From: Parazoarcus communis
GTDB lineage: Bacteria > Pseudomonadota > Gammaproteobacteria > Burkholderiales > Rhodocyclaceae
Assembly (NCBI RefSeq): GCF_003111645.1
Contig: NZ_CP022187.1
Location: forward strand, 620,001-684,000
Direction of reading: 5' to 3'
DNA: 64,000 bases
Positions 34,672-42,266 of the stretch are shown here, one piece after another (the first letter of the stretch is position 1; the number at the start of each line of letters is the position of its first letter). The notes below the pieces were generated by a model. That model searched no databases and had not been told where the DNA came from. It worked only from the letters and a program-made list of their open reading frames with translations. Both the position numbers and the translations under genes were made by a program.

Positions 34672-36563
34672 TTGCTCAGACTCCCTTGTCGGGTCTTGCT
34701 GTCCATGTTCGCGAGGTCGTCGGGCAAGGTGCCTTTGGCATCGCAGTCCATGTAGAAGATGTCGTAACCGGTAAGTGGGCGGTTCGCGTCGTAGGCTTCC
34801 TGAAGACCAAAGTCACGCAGTTCCTTCAGCGCATCGTCCTTGGTCGTCGCGGTCAGTTCGGTGGAGGCGCTGTTCGAGATTGCCTGGTAGGTCTTGCCGT
34901 GCTTCAGCAGGGCCATCGCGTGCGCCGCACGGCCGTTGTCGCTTGGCTTCACCGCCATGTAGCCGATCGGCGTGAAGCCGCTTGCCGTGAGCAGGCGCAC
35001 GCCGTAGGTCGCCAGCACATCGCAATCGACCTTGAGCTGCGAATTCCGCGGGCCCGCTGCCGTCAGCTTGGTGAGGTGCCCCGATTTGTCAGGCTTGATG
35101 TCCTCGGACGCATCCGGCAGTACATGCCAGGTGAAGGCCTCCGTGATCTGCTTGAACAGTGCCTTCGCTGCTGCCGGGTTTCCGGGATTCTGCTTGTCCA
35201 CCGCCTGACCGATCTTCTCGGTGTTTGCTTCAAGCCAGGCCTTGAGGACACCGATGCTGCGCGATGCCGGTGCCGGGATCGCAATGCCGGAAGCCTTCGA
35301 CAGCGCGAGAACGTCTTCGACCGTGACGCGCTGTTTGTTGCCGATGGACCACGCCAGCGTATTCGCATCCGGATTGATCGTCTTGCCGCCAGTCTGGATC
35401 TGCGCACCCTCGACGAAGTAAGCCTGTTCCGACACAGCCCGCAGCAAGGCGCTGCGCTTGTCCGTCATCATCCATTCGGTGAAGTCGGTTCGGCTCGCAG
35501 GATGGTAGAACATCACCTGGGCAAGCTTCAGGGGCAGATCAGCGTCGGTGGCATAGGCCTTCACGACGACCTTGAGCGCTGCATTGACCTTTGCCGCGCC
35601 CAGCTTGGCCGCATATTTGCCCTGATCGGTCGTCAGCCGGGTGAACAGACCATGATCACCAAGCGAACTCGCGTTCGCTGCCTGGAACTGAGCGATGGTG
35701 GTGATCTGCGCTTCCGATACCTTGGCGGGATGGCCGAGTACGGTCTGATAGACAAACTTGCGCTCGCCTGAATCGGTGATCTTCGGGGCGAGTGCCATTG
35801 CCTGGTCGATGAATCCGGCAGCTGCGAGGTCTGTCGCGAGCATCTGCGCACGGGATTCCTTCTGGAAGACTTTCGGGCCGCTGTTATCCAGAATCCGTCC
35901 AGCCAGTTTTTCAGCCTTCTGGAAGTTGCGCTTCCATTCGGCCTTGGCCTTTGCGTCCTTGGGCTCCTCGAGCAGATTCATGTCCTTGTCGTGGGTGATG
36001 GAGAATCCGTAGCTCTGGAGGTTCATTGCATAGTCCGGATGGGTCGGGTCGAGGCCCTTCGCGTCCGTCACGCGTTTTGCCAAGGCCTCGTCGATCTCCT
36101 CGTCCAGCGTCTTGTGCTCAAGGCGGGGACGCGCTTCGCCAGCCTGTTGCACAACATGCGCGAGCTCATGGGCCAGCAGCGCGCGGCCGGCTGCGCTGCC
36201 GGGAGACCATTGCCCCGGCGCGAGGGCGATGTCCGAGCCCCATGTGATGGCGCGGCTGCCCGCCGCACGCACGGCCTCTGCGCTTGCACCGGTCGCAAAG
36301 ATGCGCACACGGGAGAAGTCGTGTCCGAATCCGCGTTCAAACTGCGCGCGCAAGGCCGGCGGGATTGGTTGCGGGCTGCCCTTGGGGAGCGGGCTGTGCG
36401 TGCCCGAGCGGTCGGGTATCAGGCTGCGCTCACGCACCGGTTCGGTGTGGCCGGCGAGGGTGTCGAATGCGCGGATCGCACTGCGATCGGCAGCGGACTC
36501 CCGTGCCGGGCGATCCGGCGCGGATGCGGTGTCGCGAATCGAAGCGGTGTGCAGGCGGTTCAT
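34668..36563 (-). CDS. DUF4157 (eCIS core domain) protein, putative effector
   Basis: A 631-residue protein. Residues about 65-145 are the DUF4157 domain (FERGFGHDFSRVRIF, then ALLAHELAHVVQQ with the HELAH zinc motif at 132-136), strongly tied to eCIS cargo and putative effectors. Residues 150-480 are mostly helical without a match. The C-terminal part has Cys514 in KVDCDVLATYGVRLLTASGF, His548 in GRAAHAMALL and Asn564 in YQAISNS, an order and spacing resembling transglutaminase/papain-like hydrolases. No signal peptide. It is encoded inside the structural block, between the 90-aa protein and CIS_tube, coupled by ATGA overlaps on both sides. Cargo role is inferred from the family; the hydrolase idea is mine. 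Confidence 0.82.
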   Translation of the reverse strand: MNRLHTASIRDTASAPDRPARESAADRSAIRAFDTLAGHTEPVRERSLIPDRSGTHSPLPKGSPQPIPPALRAQFERGFGHDFSRVRIFATGASAEAVRAAGSRAITWGSDIALAPGQWSPGSAAGRALLAHELAHVVQQAGEARPRLEHKTLDEEIDEALAKRVTDAKGLDPTHPDYAMNLQSYGFSITHDKDMNLLEEPKDAKAKAEWKRNFQKAEKLAGRILDNSGPKVFQKESRAQMLATDLAAAGFIDQAMALAPKITDSGERKFVYQTVLGHPAKVSEAQITTIAQFQAANASSLGDHGLFTRLTTDQGKYAAKLGAAKVNAALKVVVKAYATDADLPLKLAQVMFYHPASRTDFTEWMMTDKRSALLRAVSEQAYFVEGAQIQTGGKTINPDANTLAWSIGNKQRVTVEDVLALSKASGIAIPAPASRSIGVLKAWLEANTEKIGQAVDKQNPGNPAAAKALFKQITEAFTWHVLPDASEDIKPDKSGHLTKLTAAGPRNSQLKVDCDVLATYGVRLLTASGFTPIGYMAVKPSDNGRAAHAMALLKHGKTYQAISNSASTELTATTKDDALKELRDFGLQEAYDANRPLTGYDIFYMDCDAKGTLPDDLANMDSKTRQGSLSK

Positions 36564-36832
36564 GACGTTTCTCCGCCAGTCCCGGTGCCGCCCGCGGGAG
36601 GCTTGATGTTGAGCGCCTCCACAGTGGTGCGGGCGAGCGTCTCGGCTCGCAGGTCAGCTGTGCTTCCAGTTTTGACACTGCTGCGTGCCGGGACGAGTGA
36701 AGACGCCGACACACCGCTCGCGATACGGGCTGCGATCTGCTGTTCGAGGGCGGCGATGTAGTCGCGCTGCTGCGCCGGGCTGAAGCCGGGGGGGAGGCTC
36801 AGATGGTCGATGTGAAGATGAAACTTGCTCAT
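36560..36832 (-). CDS. Small conserved-type eCIS protein with FHLHIDHLSL motif
   Basis: A 90-residue protein starting MSKFHLHIDHLSLPPG, followed by a predicted helix (SPAQQRDYIAALEQQIAARI) and a low-complexity tail. ATG 36832 is chosen over ATG 36838 because it makes an ATGA overlap with the ATPase stop, as in most junctions of this operon, and has better spacing to GAGG. Its opening motif resembles the VHITIGRLEINPP segment of the disordered protein in the same operon. Adjacent to the DUF4157 gene, it could be a chaperone or adaptor for cargo; no function is established. Confidence 0.65.
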   Translation of the reverse strand: MSKFHLHIDHLSLPPGFSPAQQRDYIAALEQQIAARIASGVSASSLVPARSSVKTGSTADLRAETLARTTVEALNIKPPAGGTGTGGETS

Positions 36833-38790
36833 GTCCATCCCCTCGTCTCTGCATCGGTCAGTGGGTGCTCGCGTTTCGCGGCATCGCCATGAGCGGCCTG
36901 GAGAAGGTGCTGCATGCCGATGGCGTCGCCGGCGTCAGCGGCAAGAAACGCCGCAGACAGCGCAATGTTGCGGATGCTGCCACCCGTGACCGACAGCCGG
37001 GCCAGCTTGTCGAAGTCGAGTGTGGCGGTGGGGGCTGCCGGCGGAAAAGCGCGTTTCCACAAGGCGAGGCGCTGCCCTGAATCGGGAAACGGAAACTGAA
37101 CGACGAAGCGCAGGCGGCGCGTGAAGGCGCTGTCCAGGCTCGACTTCAGGTTGGTGGTGAGGATTGCAAGGCCGTGGTACGACTCCATCCGCTGCAGCAG
37201 GTAGCTGATCTCGATGTTTGCGTAGCGATCGTGGCTGTCCTTGACCTCGCTGCGCTTGCCGAACAGCGCGTCGGCTTCATCGAAGAGCAGGATGGCGCCG
37301 CAGTCTTCGGCTGCGTCGAAAATGCGACGCAGGTTCTTCTCGGTCTCGCCGATGTACTTGCTCACCACGGATGACAGGTCGACGCGGTAGAGGTCGAGTT
37401 GCAGGGCGTTGGCCAGGACCTCTGCCGCGAGCGTCTTGCCGGTGCCGCTCTCGCCCGCAAACAGCGAGGCCAGACCGAGCCCGCGACTGCCTGTCCCGGC
37501 GAAACCCCAGCGCTCGAACACGACATGACGCTGGCGGACGTGTGCCGCGATCTGCCGCAGGACGCCAAGCTGCGCATCGGGCAAGACCAGATCGTCCCAG
37601 CCTGCCTCGGTCGACAAACGCTGCGCAAGGGCGTCGAGCGCGCTGTTGGTCTCCTGCCTGCAACGCTGCCACAAGCCCGACCCGGTGGCGGGTACTTGTG
37701 CGCGGTTCGTGTGCGATACATTGGACGCTTCGCGGGCGATGGCCTGCAATGCGTGGCTGGAAAGACGGAAATGGCTTGCAGTGCGCTCAAGCTCGGCGCT
37801 GTGGTGCTCGACGGTTTCCGCATCGAGCGCGTCCGTCCACAGCGCGTGGCGCTCCCCGCTGGCGGGCTTGTCCACGCGGAAACGGCGTGCGGGTCGCACC
37901 GTTGCCAGGCCGCTATTGCCGCACGCGAAACAGGTCCCGCCGACATGCTCGAGAAAGCCGCGCGCCGCAGCGGTTTCATCAGGACTGTCGGTGGTGAAGG
38001 ACATGATCAAGGCCACGCCAAGCAATCGTGCTTCGCGTGCCCAGAGCGTCTGCAGTGCGCTGCGTTCATCCGCTGCGCGCGGAATGTCCTCTGCGTTCAG
38101 CACCCGGCACCCAAGGCCGAGGGCGCTTGCTGCGCGCGCGGCGATATCGCGCTGAGCCATCGGATCGTCGCCCTCGAACAGGATGAGGGGCGGTGTCCGG
38201 CGATTCGACGCTGCGTCCGTCAGGGTATCGATCACCTGCCGGGTCACCAGCCTGTGGCTCGGCGGCTGCAGGTGCGCTGTGTCGACCGTTGAGACAAGCG
38301 GTGACAGCCGGCGGTCAAGTTCGTTGATGCCTGCCAGGAAGTGGAGAATGCGTTCGTCGATGCGCAGCCGTGCCGTCGCGAGGCCTGGCGTGGGGTCGAT
38401 CTCGATCAGGCGCCAGTGGCGCAGCGGCGAATGCGGTGACAGCGCGCTCCAGTGCGGTGCCTGCAGCGCTGCCAATGCGAGCCCGAAGCTCGCCCAGGGG
38501 CGGCCCTCATCACCATGCCCGTGCGCACATGCCAGTGCCACTCCGGCATCCATCTCGACGCCTGCACACAGCAACAGCAGATCGCGCTCGAAGCCTGACA
38601 GGTCGAAGCTGCTTGTGAGCTGGTCAATGGCGCCGTGCTCGTGCAGTGCCTGCACATGCTCGGTCGAGCAGGCGTGGGTCAAAGGGACGGCGGTGGCTTC
38701 CGGTTGCAGCAAGGCCCTGAGGCGTGCGAACTCATGAACCAGCAGTTGTTGGTTGGCGCTGACCCAGTCCGGAGCCATGGGTGCGTTCAT
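36829..38790 (-). CDS. AAA+ ATPase of the contractile injection system (Afp15-like)
   Basis: A 653-residue protein. The N-terminal 430 residues are a helical regulatory region with remnants of a first nucleotide-binding fold (PPLILFEGDDPMAQRDIAARA). The C-terminal AAA+ domain has Walker A GESGTGKT at about 446-453, Walker B ILLFDEAD at about 500-507, sensor 1 ILTTNLKS and an Arg-finger region TRRLRF. This two-lobed ATPase is a hallmark of eCIS loci (Afp15/Pvc15) and is thought to help particle assembly or cargo loading. Coupled by ATGA overlaps to the DUF4255 gene and the 90-residue gene. Confidence 0.9.
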   Translation of the reverse strand: MNAPMAPDWVSANQQLLVHEFARLRALLQPEATAVPLTHACSTEHVQALHEHGAIDQLTSSFDLSGFERDLLLLCAGVEMDAGVALACAHGHGDEGRPWASFGLALAALQAPHWSALSPHSPLRHWRLIEIDPTPGLATARLRIDERILHFLAGINELDRRLSPLVSTVDTAHLQPPSHRLVTRQVIDTLTDAASNRRTPPLILFEGDDPMAQRDIAARAASALGLGCRVLNAEDIPRAADERSALQTLWAREARLLGVALIMSFTTDSPDETAAARGFLEHVGGTCFACGNSGLATVRPARRFRVDKPASGERHALWTDALDAETVEHHSAELERTASHFRLSSHALQAIAREASNVSHTNRAQVPATGSGLWQRCRQETNSALDALAQRLSTEAGWDDLVLPDAQLGVLRQIAAHVRQRHVVFERWGFAGTGSRGLGLASLFAGESGTGKTLAAEVLANALQLDLYRVDLSSVVSKYIGETEKNLRRIFDAAEDCGAILLFDEADALFGKRSEVKDSHDRYANIEISYLLQRMESYHGLAILTTNLKSSLDSAFTRRLRFVVQFPFPDSGQRLALWKRAFPPAAPTATLDFDKLARLSVTGGSIRNIALSAAFLAADAGDAIGMQHLLQAAHGDAAKREHPLTDAETRGWT

Positions 38791-40079
38791 GGCAGTGTGA
38801 TCCTGCGGTCGAGATAGGACACCGGTGTGCTCACACGGTCGATGATCGTGCTCTCGAAGCCATCCACCCGCAGGCGCACGAGGTGCGTGGTGCCGGGCGC
38901 AGGGGCGTTGTGTAGCTTGAAGGTGAGCCGGCTGCTTGGGGCGAAGACCGGATCCGCACTGAGCTCGTGATCGCCCAGGATCAAGGAGACCGATTGCCCC
39001 GGTCGCAGCGCCGGGACGACATCCATCATCAGCGTGACGGTCGTGCCGTCACGGACTGCACTGAAGGGGGGCAGCACCGGCGTCGGGGCCAGCGCAAGCG
39101 GCAGCTGGTTGGTGGTGCGCGCGTGGTCGTCTTGCGGGCGCAGCAGGGACATGCTCAGACGGTAGAGGCCGGCAGGCAGATCGGGTGGGACGGTGAAGCG
39201 GATCTGATTGCTGTTGCCGCCGTCGATCGCGAGGCTGCGACTGAGCTGCAGCGCCGCTATGCTCAGCGTGACGTGGCGGTCCGCGCCGTCCAGGTGATGG
39301 CCGTCGACACGAACCTCGCTGCCCGACGTCGCCACCGGATGGCCACCGGCCGGAATCACGGCCTCGAGCGTTGGCAGTGGCGGTACCTTCCCGGTGAACA
39401 CACTGATTCCACGCTCGCGTCCCGATGCCGGTTCGACGCCGCCTCTGCTGAGTACCGGAAGCGCGCTGCGCGCCGGCCTGATCGATTCGATCAGCACCAC
39501 CGACACCTGGAAGGCCGCCGTGGGCCGGTAGCGTGCCTGCAGCGCGGACCACAGGCGGGACATTTCCTCGCTGCCGATTGCCGATGGCGTGATTCTGAGC
39601 AGTTCCACCTGCTCGGCAAGGTCCGCACTGCGCAGGCTCTGGTAGATGGTGGGGAGAATGGCACCGTCGACGATCTCGGGCTGCAGTGCGCGACGGATTG
39701 CTTCGCGCGGAATGACCGGGTTTTCGTGCAGCAGCTGGAGTGCGTAGCCGAGCAGCACTTCGGCCTGCAGGTCTGCGCGTCCATAGGCCGTCAGCAGGTA
39801 GTGCAGGTCGAGCGCCAGCGGCGGGTTGCTGATGCGCCCGCCGGCGCTGTCGCGGCTGGGCAGGGCAGCGTTGCGCCACGCCGGATTGGGCGTCACCTGG
39901 TGCAGAAAGAGGTTGAGCTGTGGCGCCGTCTTGTCGTCCAGCGACACCGTGTCGGGTGCGCCGGCGCTGACCATCACACCGGCGCCCAGTGCGTCGTTGA
40001 TGGCATGGTCGATCAGGCCCGAGTCCAGCAGGTCCTTCAGGACCGCAGTGACAGCGGCAATCGCAAGCGCATTGCTCAT
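38787..40079 (-). CDS. DUF4255 tail-terminator protein (Afp16-like)
   Basis: A 430-residue protein. The N-terminal 190 residues form the DUF4255 domain (LNLFLHQVTPNPAWRNAALPSR in consecutive segments, LALDLHYLLTAYG, LLGYALQLLHENPVIPREAI), the cap that ends tube and sheath growth in Afp/PVC. The C-terminal 200 residues are beta-rich, with two Ig-like modules (IPAGGHPVATSGSEVRVDGHHL as segments, and VTLMMDVVPALRPGQSVSL), an extension seen in some subgroups. ATG 40079 follows GGAGGCGG and overlaps the previous gene as ATGA. Confidence 0.88.
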   Translation of the reverse strand: MSNALAIAAVTAVLKDLLDSGLIDHAINDALGAGVMVSAGAPDTVSLDDKTAPQLNLFLHQVTPNPAWRNAALPSRDSAGGRISNPPLALDLHYLLTAYGRADLQAEVLLGYALQLLHENPVIPREAIRRALQPEIVDGAILPTIYQSLRSADLAEQVELLRITPSAIGSEEMSRLWSALQARYRPTAAFQVSVVLIESIRPARSALPVLSRGGVEPASGRERGISVFTGKVPPLPTLEAVIPAGGHPVATSGSEVRVDGHHLDGADRHVTLSIAALQLSRSLAIDGGNSNQIRFTVPPDLPAGLYRLSMSLLRPQDDHARTTNQLPLALAPTPVLPPFSAVRDGTTVTLMMDVVPALRPGQSVSLILGDHELSADPVFAPSSRLTFKLHNAPAPGTTHLVRLRVDGFESTIIDRVSTPVSYLDRRITLP

Positions 40080-40969
40080 GATCCGCCTCCCTGACGACGG
40101 GCGAGATAGTCGGAGAGCGACAGTGGCGCCGGGCCGCAACGCTGCGGCGGCGGAGGCGCCGGGCGTTGCGGAGGATTGATCTCCAGGCGACCGATCGTGA
40201 TGTGGACCTCCGGTGCCGCATCCGTGTCATCGGCCGGCTTGCGTGGCTGCGCCTCGCTCCGCAGGCGTTCGGACGCAGCAGCCAGCCGGACTGGCGATCC
40301 AGCTGCCCGCGCAGGCAGCGGGCGGGTCGGCACGGCGTCGTTTGCGGTCGGTTCGGCCTCGTCCTGTACGGCTGGCGTGGGTTGTCTTGCGGGCGAAACC
40401 AGACGCTCGATCAGGCTGTCGAGGTCCCGGCTTGAGCCAGCACGCAGGGGCGTCGCGGCGGGCTGTACTTCCGACTGCGGCTGGCGTGCCTCGGGTGGTG
40501 CGAGCGCAGCGGGACGTGTGCGATGAGGCGCGTCCGTGAATGGGGCGTCGAAGGCTGGCGCTGAGTCGGTGTCCGGTGTTGAGCCGCTGCGGGTGGGCTG
40601 AGCGCGCTGGCGCTCGGGTGCGGGACGGTTCTCGCGTTCGCCTGGACCGGGCGTGTCGGGCTTTGCCAGCGCTGCGTGCTGGAGGGCGGCGGCGCGCGGG
40701 GCCGGGGAGGGGAGCAGGGGCTGTGGCGTGCGTGCGGCGTCTGCCATGTGCGGGGTGGGCGTCATGGTCTGAGCGTGAGCGGCGTCGCGGTCTGGTGTGG
40801 AACTGCCGTTAGTGTCCGGCTGTGACAGGCCGGGCTCGAAGGTCGGCGCGGGGCCTTCTTCCATCGGGGCGCGTGTTGCGGCGGTCGCATAGGGCAGCGT
40901 TGCACGGCTGCGCGCCCGGTGGCTGATGCCGAGGCTGCGTCTGGCGAGTTGAAGGAGATATCCGCTCAT
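40076..40969 (-). CDS. Proline/alanine-rich disordered eCIS protein with VHITIGRLEI motif
   Basis: A 297-residue protein. After a short N-terminal helix (MSGYLLQLARRSLGIS), about 200 residues are Pro/Ala/Thr/Arg-rich and almost certainly disordered. The C-terminus contains VHITIGRLEINPP (residues 255-267), a Pro run and LSLSDYLARRQGGG. The VHITIGR and SxxDYLxRR motifs recur in unannotated proteins of eCIS loci. ATGA-coupled to the DUF4255 gene. Possibilities are a length-determining or scaffold protein, or an anchoring/assembly factor; I cannot choose. Confidence 0.75.
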   Translation of the reverse strand: MSGYLLQLARRSLGISHRARSRATLPYATAATRAPMEEGPAPTFEPGLSQPDTNGSSTPDRDAAHAQTMTPTPHMADAARTPQPLLPSPAPRAAALQHAALAKPDTPGPGERENRPAPERQRAQPTRSGSTPDTDSAPAFDAPFTDAPHRTRPAALAPPEARQPQSEVQPAATPLRAGSSRDLDSLIERLVSPARQPTPAVQDEAEPTANDAVPTRPLPARAAGSPVRLAAASERLRSEAQPRKPADDTDAAPEVHITIGRLEINPPQRPAPPPPQRCGPAPLSLSDYLARRQGGGS

Positions 40970-40976
40970 GTCGCCC

Positions 40977-41675
40977 TCAACCGATCAGGTCCAGATAGGC
41001 GGCACGCCGTGCCGGGCTCAGGGCGAGGATGTCGGCTTCGCGCCAGCCGTAGGCGAGGGCCAGCCGATGGACCGCATGCAGCAGCTCGCGTGCGCGGGCG
41101 CCGAGTTCGTCCCAGAACCAGCTGCCGACATCGAGCAGGGCGTCCCAGTGCTCGCCGCATTCGCTGCAGTGCATGCCGAGACGGATGTTTGCTGCCGGGT
41201 CCAGGTCTTCCATCAGGGCTTCGAGCGCGGCGGCCTGTGCGGCCGAGATGTCTTCGCTGCCCGCAACATGGCAGCGCGCGAGCAAGTGCCGGGCGACGCG
41301 CTCGGGGTCGTCCGCCGCGAGCGCGAGCGCCTGGTCGCGGCTCGAAGGCAGGCGCCATTGACCGCCATCGAGCTCGATCAAGGCATCGTCCGCTGGCAGC
41401 GGCAGTGCGGCCAGCAGCGTGTCGCCATCAACCGAGAACTCCATCATTGCGCCACAGCGCGGGCAGGCATCGTAGCCGTCGAGCTGCGCGCCGAAGGTGG
41501 CGTTGCGCAGTGCCAGCAGGCGGGCTTCGCGCCAGCCCACCGGATGGTCGGCAAGCCCGTCCGGCGCCTCCTCGGGCAGTCCCAGGGCGAGCGCAAGCAG
41601 TGCGCGGTCTATCGGATGCCGGGACTGACCGGCGTCCCACAGATAGAGGAGTTGCGAAGCGCTGAGTGGCCGCAT
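40977..41675 (-). CDS. T4 gp28-like baseplate/assembly protein with zinc ribbon
   Basis: A 232-residue protein with an N-terminal segment LSASQLLYLWDAGQSRHPID and RALLALALGLPEE typical of the T4-type baseplate (gp28-like) group in eCIS loci. CPRC at residues 71-74 and CSEC at 170-173 form a four-Cys zinc ribbon split by a beta module. The C-terminal helix (LLHAVHRLALAYGWREADIL) is the conserved part. It lies between tube and the disordered protein, where other clusters keep small assembly factors. Confidence 0.75.
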   Translation of the reverse strand: MRPLSASQLLYLWDAGQSRHPIDRALLALALGLPEEAPDGLADHPVGWREARLLALRNATFGAQLDGYDACPRCGAMMEFSVDGDTLLAALPLPADDALIELDGGQWRLPSSRDQALALAADDPERVARHLLARCHVAGSEDISAAQAAALEALMEDLDPAANIRLGMHCSECGEHWDALLDVGSWFWDELGARARELLHAVHRLALAYGWREADILALSPARRAAYLDLIG

Positions 41676-41687
41676 AAGCGGGCTCCG

Positions 41688-42212
41688 TCAGGCCGGCTCG
41701 ACGTAGCTGGGTTCACTGGGTTCGCTCACTTCGTAATCCCGCTCCCAGCCCTCGTTCTCGAGCTTGATCTGCTGTATCGCCACCGCGTTGGCATTGGCGT
41801 CGAGGTCGGGCAGGGCCTGATACTCGGACACCCAGCAGCGGAACACCTTGTACGCCAGCGCGAGCTGGCCGGCTTCGTTGTAGACCTCGATGATCAGGTC
41901 CTTGCGGAAATCCTTGAGCGAGACTTCGCTGCCCAGGCCCGAGCCGAGGTTCCAGACCTTGTTGGCCCACTGCTCGAAGTCCTTGTCGTGGGTGACGCCG
42001 CGCTCGAGCGTGATGGCGTCGAACTTGCTGCGTCCCGGCGACTTGCGCGAACTGGACGGGTCGCCCCCTTCGCGGTGCTCGACGACTTCGGTGCTGCGTT
42101 TGAGCGCGGACACCTTGCTGATGCCGGCGACGTAGCGGCCGTCCCATTTCACGCGGAATTTGAAGTTCTTGTAGGGATCGAACCGTTGCGAATTGACGGT
42201 GAACTGCGCCAT
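41688..42212 (-). CDS. Tail tube protein (gp19 family)
   Basis: A 174-residue inner-tube protein. The opening DPYKNFKFRVKWDGRYVAGI, then SALKRSTEVVEHREGGDPSS and FDAITLERGVTHDKDFEQWA, are classic for T4 gp19-like tube proteins of eCIS and tailocins. The single tube gene implies a homopolymeric tube, unlike Afp with two tube genes. A strong AGGAGG ribosome site lies 7 bases before ATG, consistent with high expression. 54 bases separate it from the sheath gene. Confidence 0.93.
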   Translation of the reverse strand: MAQFTVNSQRFDPYKNFKFRVKWDGRYVAGISKVSALKRSTEVVEHREGGDPSSSRKSPGRSKFDAITLERGVTHDKDFEQWANKVWNLGSGLGSEVSLKDFRKDLIIEVYNEAGQLALAYKVFRCWVSEYQALPDLDANANAVAIQQIKLENEGWERDYEVSEPSEPSYVEPA

Positions 42213-42266
42213 GGTGCGGCCTCCTCGAATGCGATGACGGGTATGCGGGGCGATGGGTCAGTACGC

